This document shows, in pieces, positions 31,942 through 43,258 of a DNA stretch of 64,000 nt (the first letter of the stretch is position 1; every line of letters starts with the position of its first letter). The stretch spans positions 30,194,001-30,258,000 of the forward strand of contig OZ231128.1 of assembly GCA_965153355.1 (NCBI GenBank), given 5' to 3'. Source of the stretch: Flaccisagitta enflata. Taxonomy: Eukaryota > Chaetognatha > Sagittoidea > Aphragmophora. The notes under the pieces are model-generated. The model made no database searches, was not told where the DNA came from, and was given only the letters and a program-made list of their open reading frames with translations. The translations under genes and the position numbers were made by a program.

Positions 31942-32445
31942 CAGTAGATGTTGTCTAGACTTGGAAATACGGGGGAGCTGATAACCAGACTAACAATACA
32001 GTAAGAGGACTGATATTTTGCTGGTGTAATATATAAACCTTAAGGGGCTTGACAATGGGGTATGGTATCCCTCTATGGCTTACCTTAGGAAAAGAAAATT
32101 TAGTATAAAACTATGGGAGCCATCATTTTTTTTGCAGAATTTCAGCTTCATCTACTTGCTTGATTTGCAAAACCAGCCTGGTAATCGAACCTAAAACCTT
32201 TTGATAAACTGATCACAATTAACTTGAAGCTAAGTGAGTTAACCACTAGACCAGTTCATGCAGCTGCTAACATGGTGAATTTGATTTAGTATATTCAAGA
32301 AAATTTTCTACCCACAAAGCTGCCATACCCCATCATCAACCCTTTAAGACATGAGCATCATACACCTACAGTTTCATTTCAATTGCAAAGATGGTACGTA
32401 GGATAGGAGGGCCCCCATATTTCCAAGGATAGACAACATCTACTG
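31942..32445. mobile_element. TA-flanked miniature element with long terminal inverted repeats
   Basis: The left terminus CAGTAGATGTTGTCTAGACT + TGGAAATACGGGGG is the inverse of the right terminus GGCCCCCATATTTCCAAGGA + TAGACAACATCTACTG. TA lies outside both. An inner inverted pair (CTTGACAATGGGGTATGG / CCATACCCCATCATCAAC) flanks the tRNA-like segment. This is the intact relative of the elements at 1 and 3893. Confidence 0.8.
32175..32262 (-). ncRNA. tRNA-like segment (tRNA relic or SINE head)
   Basis: On the minus strand TGGTCTAGTGGTTAACTCAC matches a pol III A box and GGTTCGATTACCAGG a B box, about 60 bases apart. The acceptor and anticodon stems pair poorly, so it is not a functional tRNA. 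It lies inside a miniature element. Confidence 0.55.
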
Positions 32446-32500
32446 TAGATGTATGCCAAAACACACCTTAGACAATCAGGAGATGCTGGAAAAAGTGATG

Positions 32501-32655
32501 AACAAGGCTGGATACACGGCTACCTAAGTCACGTGCGGGTGGGCAGAGGCGGCGAAAAAAAGTTAAGCGTGATGGACGGACCGACCGACGGACCAACAGA
32601 TGGACCAACAGACGGACAGAGCGGGTTGTAGAGTCGCGTGCACGCAACTAAAAAC
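32501..32655 (-). mobile_element. Family A copy, compact
   Basis: AACAAGGCTGGATACACGGC, CACGTGCGGGTGGGCAGAGG (right end inverted), GGACGGACCGACCGACGGAC, then AGAGTCGCGTGCACGCAACT + AAAAAC (left end inverted; stem with one G-T type mismatch). Confidence 0.85.
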
Positions 32656-33250
32656 AAGAATCGCAATCCCAAGAAGATGCTTTAAGCTCTCTAGACTTTG
32701 AGGGAACAGAAGGGGGTTTCAATACATGTGCATGTCTGTATACTTGTGCTTGCGATTTTTCCTGTCTCTGTACTGTGTAATTGACGCCTCTCCTAATGCA
32801 AATCAGGCGGAAATTGTGAAGTCGACTTCGGCAAAAGGTTGTAAAAAATCGGGGATATATCGACGGTAGACAAGCCTTATCGTCCTTAGCGTGTGTGGGG
32901 TCGTTTAGCCGTTCTTCCATTCATTTGAATTCGATTTGCATAGAATGCAAATTAAGTAGAGGGAAATTTATCCTTCGTAGCTTAAGACGGCTTCTGGCAT
33001 CAAGCTACTCCATTAATCGTCTCCAAACCGGAATTTCTCGACCTTCATCCTCGGCAACACTAATAGTAATACATTATACAATCACCAATTAAACCAAGTA
33101 AAGTATCACCAACAATAACAGTCACTGACAAATGAGAATGCCTTTACAATGAACACTTATAATTGATAATCTTTATTACTATCATTAGAGAGCAGACACG
33201 CAATTCAAATTTTTGAAATCTATCAAATAAATACATCTCTCTCCCGCGCA
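32656..33250. other. Unassigned
   Basis: Three open minus-strand frames overlap at 32650-32920 without clear splice sites; I do not call a gene. Confidence 0.3.
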
Positions 33251-33254
33251 AAAA

Positions 33255-33350
33255 TGAGCATCACAATGAGCATCACAATGAGCATCATAATGAGCATCAT
33301 AATGAGCATCATAATGAGCATCATAATGAGCATCATAATGAGTAACAAAG
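33255..33350. repeat. 12-bp minisatellite, 8 copies
   Basis: ATGAGCATCACA/ATGAGCATCATA units. Confidence 0.9.
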
Positions 33351-33379
33351 AAACAAACATGTAAAAATACACCTTAGAC

Positions 33380-33720
33380 AAACAACATGCAAGGTCACAA
33401 TATTGTTGCAGACAAGTGGGCAGGGGCGTCCAACCCCCATTCACGCATTCTAACAAGTCATTTTAATTCAATCTAAGCCAATTTAGGACATTGTAAGTCA
33501 TTCTGAGTCATTCTAAGTTATATTAAGTCATTGAAATTCATTTTATGTCATTCTTGGTTATATTAAGTTATATTATATATGCAAGTCATTTAAGTCTATT
33601 TGGTCAATTTAGTCATTTAAGTCATTTTAAGTCGTTTCAAGTCATTTGGAGTCATTTCAGGTTATTTTATATCATTTTGAGTCATGCGACTTCTAGGTGT
33701 TGGCCTTGTTCAATGAACAG
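33380..33720. mobile_element. Family A ends around a decayed TAAGTCATTT tandem
   Basis: The inverted right end AATATTGTTGCAGACAAGTG + GGCAGGGGCGT lies near 33400-33430. A degenerate 10-11 bp TAAGTCATTT array fills 33455-33685. The plus-strand right end CATGCGACTTCTAGGTGTTG + GCCTTGTT ends near 33712. Confidence 0.6.
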
Positions 33721-34316
33721 TTGCAGTGTCAGATAACTTTTTGTTAGCGAGACCGCCGAGTAGACGGAAAGTCAATCTAGGAGCAACATGGCAGAGTCTG
33801 ATAACACGCTCATCGTTTTATCGCACGAATAGCGAACGCGTTTGTCAATGCTTGTCTCGGGCTTAAGCGCGCGCGTTGCCAATTGCCAATACCAGTGAGA
33901 CTCTTTAATGAAAAAAAAATCTCCGTAAGTCCGTAGTGAGACTCTTTGATGGTTAGATTTTGCTTCCATTTTTCTGGATTATTTTCGAATATTCCGTCCC
34001 TCTGAACTGTTCCACGGTCACTTTGTCCGTCGGTCTATCCACTTAATTGCAATTGGTAGTGCTACTATCTTGGAAAAAAGTTTGTCGGCGAGTTATGATA
34101 TTGCTATTTCATTGGCAAAAAAAGAATCTATCAAAATCGTCAAAAATATAAGTGATTCTCAGAGACATCTCTCTTGACATCAATTAAGACCTTTTCAAGC
34201 CTGGGGATACTTTGAATAAATAGTAGAATGCTCTTAAGTATGGTCCTGCCCGCCGACAAACTTTTTCCAAGGTGGTAAATGGCTTTAAAGTAAAAACTGC
34301 AGGACGGAGATGTGCA

Positions 34317-34318
<2 letters not shown>

Positions 34319-34397
<79 letters not shown>
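34319..34397. repeat. (CT)n microsatellite
   Basis: About 39 units. Confidence 0.95.
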
Positions 34398-34402
<5 letters not shown>

Positions 34403-34552
34403 GGGAAAGTGACACGAGTCCGAAGGGAATGTTTCGCTTGTGCTCGTTCTGTGTTCGATCCTCCTTTTGTTTGTGGAAGCGCGAGGAGGTGGCCTAATTT
34501 CTATCTGGAATTCTGATTCATCTTTCTCTTCGCAACTCGCGATTGCATTTAC

Positions 34553-34597
34553 CAGGACATTGCAGGTTATCACCAGCTGGTTCTGCAAAACATTAAA
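34553..34597 (-). CDS. Candidate upstream exon (45 bp) of the large gene
   Basis: A very strong acceptor (poly-T, GCTCTTACAG) at 34598 is followed by FNVLQNQLVITCNVL and a donor CCTG|GTAAAT. It is phase 0 in and out, so it would fit exon 29164-29245 directly. If the donor is not used, the frame stays open for a further 60 codons (EIRPPPRASTNKRRIEH) to a (GA)n tract. It could be a real exon, a longer one, or a chance match. Confidence 0.3.
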
Positions 34598-34780
34598 CTG
34601 TAAGAGCAAAAAAAAAAAAAAAAAGAAAAGATTGCTCAGAGATTGCCATTTTTGTGACTTGTTGGCCCAACATGCAGTTAGTGTCTTTGTGCGTATGTAA
34701 ATTACGAGCTTTCTTAAATCTTCTCACTTTGTCACACTTAAACATCAAAAAGAAGGAAGCTAACATGCAGTTCGTCTCTT

Positions 34781-34789
<9 letters not shown>

Positions 34790-34870
<81 letters not shown>

Positions 34871-34909
34871 GTGTGTTTGTTTGTTTGTTTGTTTGTTTGT
34901 TTGTTTGTT

Positions 34910-34962
<53 letters not shown>
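34790..34962. repeat. (GT)n with (GTTT)n insert
   Basis: GCGCGC, about 35 GT, about 10 GTTT units, about 23 GT; lies inside one unit of the surrounding tandem array. Confidence 0.95.
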
Positions 34963-34963
<1 letters not shown>

Positions 34964-35395
34964 GAGAGCTTTCCCAGGATCTCCTTACTTCGCCATATTA
35001 CAACATCAAAATGATTGAACTCAATGTGCAGTCAGTGTCTTTGAGCGTGTATATTGAGAGCTTTCCCTGGATCTTCTCACTCTGCCACACTTCAACATTG
35101 TAAAGATCGAACCCAATGTGCAGTTAGTGTCTTTGGTGTGTGGTGTGTGTGTGTGTTGAAAGCTTTCCCCGGATCTTCTCACTTTGCCACACTTAAACAT
35201 TGTAAAGATAGAACCCAATGTGCGGTTATTGTCTTTGCGTGCGTGTATTGAGAGATTTCCCCGGATCTTCTCACTCCGCCACACTTCAACATGAAACAGA
35301 TCGAACCCAATGTGCAGTTCGTGTCTTTGCGTGTGTGTTGAGCGCTCTCCCCGGATCTACTCACTTCGCCACACTTCAACATGAAATGCACCCAA

Positions 35396-35689
35396 AGTGA
35401 ACTCAATGCATTGGAGATGATTCTAATCGGCGCGTTATAGGCCCTCTTTTTCCCTCCAAAATATTGACGTCTTACTCATTTTTGAGAGAATTAAAACAGT
35501 TAACACGGACGCTCCGCGGAAATAAGAAAGCCAAAGCCAAAAGCAGACGGGAAAATCAATCTTGAAGTTTTTCTATTTTTTCTTCAACTTAAAAATCGAA
35601 CATTGTTGCAACTAAAAATTTTCCTGACTGTTGTGGGTAGCTCCTTCATTTAAGCTCTTGCAGCGGTCTCATTATGAACTGATGTGTGA
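35396..35689. other. Unassigned interval in the array
   Basis: Unique sequence separating two parts of the tandem array. Confidence 0.4.
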
Positions 35690-35791
35690 TTAGTGTCTTT
35701 GTGTGTGTGTGTTGAGAGCTTTCCCTGGATCTTTTCACTTTACCACACTTCAACATTGTATAGATTGAACCCAATGTGCAGTTAGTGTCTT

Positions 35792-35822
<31 letters not shown>

Positions 35823-35865
35823 TGAGAGCTTTCCCCGGATCTTCTCACTTCGCCACGCTACGCCA

Positions 35866-36180
35866 ATCCAATGACAAACGAGTTTTGGTTGCGTTGTTGC
35901 CTTCTTCCTGTTTTTTTTTCAAAGGCTATTTTTTATGTTTTAGTACAAGCCTGTTCTCCAATTCAATCTTTTTTTTCCAGGCTTTTTTTTCTCCTTGAGT
36001 GAAAGCCTTCCTGTCTGTTCTGATGTTTATTGGAAATATGTGATCGCATCTCTACTGTAATTACTCTGTGATTCCAGGAAAACACTCTTCCCGTCAGTCC
36101 AACATTCACGTTTTTTAACGTCTTTTTGCATGATTTCATCCACTTTTTTGTAACCTCAGTCTTATTCAAGCACTTTTAAA
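35866..36180. other. Unassigned
   Basis: Unique T-rich sequence; nothing recognised. Confidence 0.4.
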
Positions 36181-36239
36181 TTTCACAGCACGCGCTTACA
36201 CAGACACACAAAGGCACACCCAAATTAACACACACAGTC

Positions 36240-36351
<112 letters not shown>

Positions 36352-36575
36352 AACCAGACGTCGTCAACAACATTTCCACTAAAGTTATCCCGTTGTCAAA
36401 TATCGTTTGGGTCGGTTCTGTTGTGGTGACGCGGGTCGGTTTTGTTGCTGTTTAGTAGAATTTGAGCGTAGTTATGACTCCTCAAAGTCACTCACTTTTC
36501 CGCGCGCGGAGGACATTTATGACAAACCAAAAAAAGTCAAACGTCGAAAAATGTGTACGCCCCTCTGTCAGATCC

Positions 36576-37052
<477 letters not shown>

Positions 37053-37062
37053 TTGGTCTTAC

Positions 37063-37117
37063 TGCACCGCTCGACCAAATAGTCGAGGAAAGTCTCTCCC
37101 GGGCCATCATAAATTTT
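37063..37117 (-). CDS. Candidate upstream exon (55 bp)
   Basis: The acceptor ATTTTGTGCAG and the donor GGTGCA|GTAAGA enclose 55 bases. Two frames are open: KIYDGPGETFLDYLVERC (phase 0 in, 1 out) and KFMMARERLSSTIWSSGA (phase 2 in, 0 out). The latter would fit the 34553-34597 candidate. The donor touches the ATC array, as other exons of the large gene touch microsatellites. Neither frame is recognised. Confidence 0.3.
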
Positions 37118-37156
37118 CTGCACAAAATCCCCTCAAATATTCGCCAGTTTATATCG

Positions 37157-37355
37157 TTGATGTCGTTGATGTTGGTGATGTTGTTGATGTCGTTGATGTT
37201 GTTGATGTCGTTGATGTCATTGATGTTGTTGATGTGGTTAATGTCATTAATGTCGTTGATGTTGTTGATGTGGTTGATGTGGTTGATGTCGTTGATGTTG
37301 TTGATGTTGTTAATGTGGTTGATGTTGTTGTTGTGGTTGATGTCGTTACCGCGCC
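37157..37355. repeat. (TTGATGTCG)n-type repeat
   Basis: Nine-base units TTGATGTYG with ATT and GTG variants, about 22 copies. Confidence 0.85.
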
Positions 37356-37504
37356 TTCTCAAGATGGCGTTAGTAGACTGCTTATATTGCGCTCACCTCC
37401 CCCCCACCCCCCACCCGTCCCCGTCCCCGTCAAAAACATGCTGGTAATGCGAGCCACCTTCGCATCATTAAAAGCTTCGAAGCCCACAAGCAATTAGTAA
37501 TTGC

Positions 37505-37700
37505 CTTATATTTAGTCGTCGATGTTGTCAAAAACGTTTTTGACGTTTTTGACGTTGAGGTTTATGGCGCCATCGTCGATGTTTTTGTCGTTGTGGTCAT
37601 GGTCATTCCTATCGTCGTCGTCTTTATCGTCGTCGTCTTCGGCGTCATCGTCGTCGTCATCTTTGGCGTCGTCGTCATGGCCGCTGTCAAAGTTGCTAGC
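37505..37700. repeat. Degenerate (GTC)n region
   Basis: GTCGTCGTCTTTATCGTCGT and GACGTTTTTGACGTTTTTGA blocks. Confidence 0.7.
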
Positions 37701-37783
37701 CGTTCGTTCGTTGCAGTCTTACATTTAATGATGGTTTCGACCTTTATTCATTCATGCGTTAACCAATCTTTTTCATCTCCTCT

Positions 37784-38335
37784 TTTTGGGCAGCGGGGTA
37801 GATGACCTGTGCTTTCACACATATGGGGAATTTTCTCCTCCTTCTCCTTCTCCTCCTTCTTCTCCGTCCCCTCCCCCCCTCAAATCTCAGTCTTAAGGCT
37901 AAAATTCCAGTTTTGAGACTAAAATTCTAGTCTTGAGGCCCAAATCCCAGTTTTGAGGCTCAAAACCCAGCTTTGAGGCCCAAATCCTAGCCTCAAGGCC
38001 CAAATCATAGCCTGGAAGCCCAGTCAATCGGCCCAGATCCCGACCTTGAGGCTGAGACTTGGGCTTCGAGGCTGGGTTCTGGGCCTCCAGACTAGGATTT
38101 GGGCCTCGAGACTGGGATTTGGGCTTCGAGACTGGGATTTGGGCCCCAAGACTGAGATTTGAGGGGGGAGGGAAGGAGGAGAAGGAGAAGAAGGAGGAGA
38201 AAATTCCCCATATGTGTGAAAGCAAAGGTCATCAACCATTTAGGGGCCGCTGCTCTGCTTCCTGCTTCCCCTCCAACTTTAAGCACAACCTGTTTCTAAA
38301 GGCAGGGCACGGGCACCGCTGACCATCTAATGCTT
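37784..38335. mobile_element. Family B foldback element, complete
   Basis: CTCTTTTTGGGCAGCGG opens. The arm GACCTGTGCTTTCACACATA + TGGGGAATTTTCTCC is matched at 38195-38230 by GGAGAAAATTCCCCATATGT + GTGAAAGCAAAGGTC. It closes TTTAGGGGCCGCTGCTCTGC, the terminal hairpin (CCTGCTT...GGCAGGGC) and CACCGCTGACCATCTAATG. Inside the arms are mirrored CTCCTTCTCC / GGAGAAGGAGAAG tracts. The core 37880-38155 is a tandem TGAGGCCCAAATCCCAGTTT. Confidence 0.88.
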
Positions 38336-38511
38336 TTGCGACTATTTTTCTTTTTTTTCTTTATCATATTGATACATCTAAATGCCCTCCAAAATACATC
38401 AGAGAAAATGTCTGGTTAACAGTTTTTGTCCGAATATCTGAATCAGGCATTCATATTTTGAAAATCTTCCGAGGAGCAGGATTTTCCCCCATAAAGTTTC
38501 CGACAGACATA

Positions 38512-38689
38512 CAGTTGAACCCCGCTAAAATGGATTTCAGGGGACCAACAATTTTTTTTCTATTCTAGACAGACTTCTGTTATTGCCAACAAAGGAAATA
38601 AAAGGATTTAGCATAAAAAGACCATAAATTTGCATCTGTTATAGGCAGAATTCCGTTGGTGGCGAATCTGTTAGAGCGAGGTTCAACTG
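38512..38689. mobile_element. Tigger/pogo-like miniature element, second copy
   Basis: CAGTTGAACCCCGCTAAAAT at the left and GAGCGAGGTTCAACTG at the right, with TA on both sides. It is 178 bp long and shares the internal AGGGGACCAACA motif with 1198-1374. Confidence 0.8.
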
Positions 38690-39128
38690 TATCTCTACTT
38701 TGTCAGTTGCTTTGTCTGTCAGTGAACTTGTATGCGTTGAACTGAAATGCATTGATATTTTCCGTTTTTTCTGCATTTTTTTTTTAGTTTGTAATTAAAC
38801 AACAATCATATTTGTATTTGTTTTATTTGCTCATTGATTTGTTTAATAATTGATTTCTTTATTCATTCAAGACCTCCAATATTATCAATACCTTCAATCA
38901 AAAAAGAAGCATCATTGACCTACTTGGCTTGAAAAAAATGAGTCAAAATCGCCTAATAATTGTAGTCTTACAGACAGATCAAAAGTTCAATGGACAGCAG
39001 ACAAATATGACATCTTTTGGGCATGGGCAAAGAGTTTACAGAGATAATGAGAAACAATTTTCATCTGTTTTACCATCAAAATACCAGACAAGGACAAAGG
39101 ATGAAAATCATTTCTATCTTATCATATA
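38690..39128. other. Unassigned
   Basis: AT-rich unique sequence. Confidence 0.4.
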
Positions 39129-39129
39129 T

Positions 39130-39137
39130 TAATTTTT

Positions 39138-39188
<51 letters not shown>

Positions 39189-39268
39189 CTCTTTCTTTCT
39201 TTCTTTCTTACTTTCTTTCTTTCATTTTTTCCTTTCTTCTTTCCTTTCTTTCTTTCCTTTCTTTTCCT
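39130..39268. repeat. (CTTT)n microsatellite
   Basis: About 30 tetranucleotide units with interruptions. Confidence 0.95.
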
Positions 39269-39744
39269 TCCATGATTTTCCGACAAGCTTATGCATTTCC
39301 GAGGAGCGGCGCTCCTCGCTCCTACAAAGGCCTGATCTGAATAGCTTAAGACATGCACATCACTAGCTTCAGCACGTAGGATATCGAACAGAAGAACGTC
39401 ATAGGACGTCTCTGACCCTTAGCAGTTATAATGTTGACGCCAAAAGCCCAAAACTAATAGAGAATTTGCGTATGCTGCTCAGTAATTACCGTTGAACAGA
39501 CATGACCTTGTGGTATGAACAGATAATACAAAATTGATTAATCGTTTTAACTCTTTGAATAAAACAGAAAGTAACACACCAATGAACCACGTGTGACGTG
39601 TGACAATCTCACTGCTAAAAAGTCGTTGTTACATGGAAAGTGGAACAAAAAAAAAAACAGATCGTTACACATCGATTTAAGTCGTCATAACCTTGTGAGA
39701 CGAGCAGAATTTAACAAATGTGCAAACCAATAGAAAGCTGTAAC

Positions 39745-39887
39745 CTTGTGAGACACCAATACCATCCGATACGATGGTTGAATCCATTTGTTTCGGAGTC
39801 AAGCGAAGTAGTTCCGTTTGGCCAGTGGACCTTGCCTTGAGATTGACTATAAAACCATTCTTATCTTTGCCATCTTCACTCAACCAT
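39745..39887 (-). CDS. Candidate exon
   Basis: The minus-strand frame reads WLSEDGKDKNGFIVNLKARS, TGQTELLRLTPKQMDSTIVS, DGIGVSQ and ends at a donor CACAAG|GTTACA. Composition is balanced, unlike the repeat-derived frames around it. The acceptor side (ATAAAG at 39888) has a weak pyrimidine tract. The exit phase (1) does not fit the 37063-37117 candidate, so membership in the large gene is unproven. An ATG-like start is absent in this frame. Confidence 0.35.
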
Positions 39888-39954
39888 CTTTATTCTCAAT
39901 CTTGTACGGAAGATTTCGGTCATAACGCAAAGTCCGTCTCTGGTTATCGTTAAC

Positions 39955-40089
39955 ATCGTCATCTTCATCGTCATCGTCATCGTCGTCATGGTCATCATTA
40001 TCAACATTATGATCATTATCATCATTATCATCGTTAACACTGTTTATTTCGTTCACATCATCCTCGTCCTCGTCATCACCATCATCGTT

Positions 40090-40179
<90 letters not shown>

Positions 40180-40275
40180 GTCATTATGATCATCATCATC
40201 TTCATCATCATCATGATCATAACCATCATCATCACGTCTTCGTCATCATCATCATCATCATCATAATCTTCAATG

Positions 40276-40341
<66 letters not shown>

Positions 40342-40342
40342 A

Positions 40343-40420
<78 letters not shown>

Positions 40421-40500
40421 TATCATCATTATCATCATCATTATCATCGTCATCATCATCGTCATCATCGTCTTCATCCTCATCATCAGTATCATGGTCT
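39955..40500. repeat. (ATC)n trinucleotide array, about 545 bp
   Basis: Long ATC runs with TTC, GTC and AAC interruptions. Confidence 0.95.
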
Positions 40501-40657
40501 TCAACGTTTTCAGTACCGCCGCGCCACTCTTTTTTATCATATTCTTTTCTGTTCTATTCGTGTTCATCAGAGTGTGACTTGATAGACTTCTAATTGAATA
40601 GCCTTGGTTGCCATCGCGTCATCCCGATTCAAAAAGTTTAAGTGTAAGTGTAAGTGT

Positions 40658-40716
40658 TGATCTCAGACGGACGGACGGACAAAGCCTCTTATAGAGTTGC
40701 GTGTCCGCAACTCAAA
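40658..40716 (-). mobile_element. Family A left end
   Basis: GACGGACGGACGGACAAAGC, CTCTTATAGAGTTGCG, then hairpin AGTTGCGTGTCCGCAACT and CAAAA. Confidence 0.75.
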
Positions 40717-40959
40717 ATGGGAAATCTGAAGCTTTTGGCGCTTGTGACTTAACACCTGTCTGACATTTAGGCGGAAAAATTCTTGAGCATAAAAAAACAA
40801 CAAAAAACTACACTTCAAGTTGGCCCAGTAAGATGAAATTTTAACTGAAGTGCAATAAAACCTTTGACAAGCTACAGTAGTAATTTCATCACACTGGGTT
40901 GACTAGAAGTATGCTTTTCAAACATTTTGCCCTCTAGTGTTTTTCCGCTTAATTGTCAG

Positions 40960-41490
40960 ACAGGTGTTTTGTGGTGTTTGTGGCCCTTATGGCGTTTCTC
41001 GTTGTTGTGGCGCTTGTGGCGCTTGTGGCGCTGATGGCGTTTGCCATTCTTGTGGCGAGATTGATGCCGGTCAATATTTTGACGCTGATAGTTTCTGAAT
41101 ACTTGACGTTAAATATGATCTATGTCGCTAATCATGATTTTAAAAGAGCTTTAGTGCCTGTGACAATGAACGCCAAAAACGCTCGATAGTGATTGGTAGT
41201 GCATTTTATGTTCTTAGAATTCCATTGATATTCATGTTTCTCCATTCAGCTGATTGCCTTATTTAGATTTATAGCGTTGTGGTAGTGGAGGACATTAGAG
41301 CGCATATGACATTCCTGACGCTTTTGGCTTTGTGGTGATGAAAGCTCTTGGAGGTGCGTGTGGTGCTAATAGTACATGTGGTGCTGATGGCCCTCTTGGT
41401 ACTTGTGGCTTTGTGGTGATGAAAGCTATTTGAGGTGCATGTGGTGCGTGTAACAGTGATGGCGCTCATGGTGCTTGTGGCCCTGGTGGG
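40960..41490. repeat. Degenerate GGCGCTTGT/GTGGTGCTNAT repeats
   Basis: GTGGCGCTTGTGGCGCTGAT near 41010, and two copies of GGCTTTGTGGTGATGAAAGC about 83 bp apart (41325, 41408). No intact gene. Confidence 0.6.
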
Positions 41491-41621
41491 TTTTGACGGT
41501 GAGCTTGGGGCCAGGCCTAATTTCACGCTCAATGATCATTGAAGAATGGCACCGGCGGATGAATAGGAGTGAATGAGGCAGAGGCCAACCAGCCTCTATA
41601 ACCGGGAAAGAATGAAAAATA

Positions 41622-41625
<4 letters not shown>

Positions 41626-41717
<92 letters not shown>

Positions 41718-41790
41718 CAGAGAGACAGAGACAGAGAGGCAGACAGAGACAGAGACGGAGAGGCAGACAGAGACAGAGACATGCAGAGTG
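41626..41790. repeat. (GA)n with (GACAGA)n tail
   Basis: About 42 GA units, then GAGACAGAGACAGAGAGGCA repeats. Confidence 0.95.
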
Positions 41791-42096
41791 AGAGAGGAGC
41801 TAAGATGATACAGAGAGGCGGATAAAAAGATGGACAGATGGATGTATAGATATTTCTTTAAAGGTCGATAATAGGACTTTTTTGCTCCAAATCACATCGT
41901 TAGATGTCACGTTTTTTACTCCCTTTTTAGTTGCGTGCACGCGACTCTACAACCCGCTCCGTCGGTCCGTCGGTCGGTCCGTCGGTCGGTCCGTCCGTAA
42001 CACTTTGCTTTTTTGCGTCATTTTTTGTCATTATGGGTCGTCTGGAGTTATTTTGAATCATTTTTTCGGTGTTTTTGAGAATTATTGGTTGTTTTT

Positions 42097-42260
42097 GGTC
42101 ATTTTTTATCATTTTTGGTCATTTTTGGTCATTTTTGGTCATTTTGGTCATTTTGGTCATTTTGGTCATTTTGGTCATTTTGGTCATTTTTGATCATTTT
42201 TGATCATTTTTGATCATTTTTGGTCATTTTTGGTCATTTTCGGTCATTTTTTGTCATTTT
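42097..42260 (+). repeat. 10-bp minisatellite TTTTTGGTCA
   Basis: About 16 units with T-length changes. Confidence 0.9.
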
Positions 42261-42261
42261 G

Positions 42262-42760
42262 GTCGGCTGGTTTAAGTCGGCTGGTTTAAGTCGGCTGGTT
42301 AAAGTCGGCTGGTTTATGTCGGCTGGTGTATATCGGCTGGTTTAAGTCGGCTGGTTTAAGTTAGCTGGTTTAAGTCGGCTGGTTTAAGTCGGCTGGTTTA
42401 AGTCGGCTGGTTTCAGTCGGCTGGTTTCAGTTGGCTGGTTTAAGTCGGCTGGTTTCAGTCGGCTGGTTTCAGTTGGCTGGTTTAAGTCGGCTGGTTTCAG
42501 TTGGCTGGTTTAAGTTGGCTGGTTTAAGTTGGCTGGTTTAAGTTGGCTGATTTAAGTCGGCTGATTTAAGTCGGCTGGTTTAAGTCGGCTGGTTTAAGTC
42601 GGCTGGTTTAAGTCTGCTGGTTAAAGTCTGCTGGTTAAAGTCTGCTGGTTAAAGTCTGCTGGTTAAAGTCTGCTGGTTTAAGTCTGCTGGTTTAAGTCTG
42701 CTGGTTTAAGTCTGCTGTTTAAGTCTGCTGGTTTAAGTCGGCTGGTTTAAGTCTGCTGGT
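42262..42760 (+). repeat. 14-bp minisatellite GTCGGCTGGTTTAA
   Basis: About 35 units. Variants (GTCTGCTGGTTAAA, GTTGGCTGGTTTCA) are clustered rather than random, indicating spread of variants along the array. Confidence 0.95.
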
Positions 42761-43044
42761 CATTTTATTCATTTCTTATATTTCTCCCTATTCAGTCATG
42801 TTGATTAAAAAGATACAATAAGGAGTCAGGTCAATTCAGTTGTTTATGTCTCGCACGCGACTTATAGGTGTTGGCCTTGTTAACCAGAGCTGCGCTAACG
42901 AGGTGGAAGCTGTCAACTAGCAGTAAACGTTGATCCAAAATTATCTCGGCTTTGATTAACAGTTTTCGTCGTCCATAGTTAGTGAAAAAGAGACGATCGT
43001 TGATTTTTTAGTACCTTAGTCTTGCGATTATTGCAGGTTCATCA

Positions 43045-43258
43045 AAAATTGAAATACCAAGTGAAGCGGGGCTACAATATTTTCATGAACGGGTGGACAG
43101 GGGCGTACAACCCCCCTCCTTCCCTCACACACAATCTCAACCGCGGCATCCCAAATGGGCGTTTTCACACTTTTTAACTTGAGCATGTCCGACAAACAGA
43201 TCGATGGATCAACAGACGGACAGAAGTACCAACGGACGAACCAACGGACGGACATATT
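43045..43258 (-). mobile_element. Family A copy
   Basis: Inverted right end ACCAAGTGAAGCGGGGCTAC + AATATTTTCATGAACGGGTG, ACAGGGGCGTACAACCCCC, then CAACGGACGAACCAACGGAC. The left hairpin is lost. Confidence 0.65.

Larger units (their letters stand above)
34676..35865 (+). repeat. Tandem/dispersed 90-130 bp unit with embedded (GT)n
   Basis: The unit reads TGCAGTTAGTGTCTTTG, a GT stretch, TTGAGAGCTTTCCCCGGATC, TTCTCACTTCGCCACACTTC, AACATTGTAAAGATCGAACC, CAATG. Six to seven copies lie at about 34676-35395 and two more at 35690-35865. The GT part ranges from 2-3 units to over 35 units in neighbouring copies. Confidence 0.85.
41934..42882 (+). mobile_element. Family A copy expanded by two minisatellites
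   Basis: TTTTTAGTTGCGTGCACGCGACTC and GTCGGTCCGTCGGTCGGTCC open the element. TCTCGCACGCGACTTATAGG + TGTTGGCCTTGTT closes it. Between the ends, 42097-42260 and 42262-42760 are two tandem arrays. At about 950 bp it is five times the length of the compact copy at 21575. Confidence 0.85.

Noticed and set aside
32648-32920. 90-codon minus-strand frame ending beside a family A copy
   Set aside because: All three minus frames are similarly open and no donor or acceptor decides between them.
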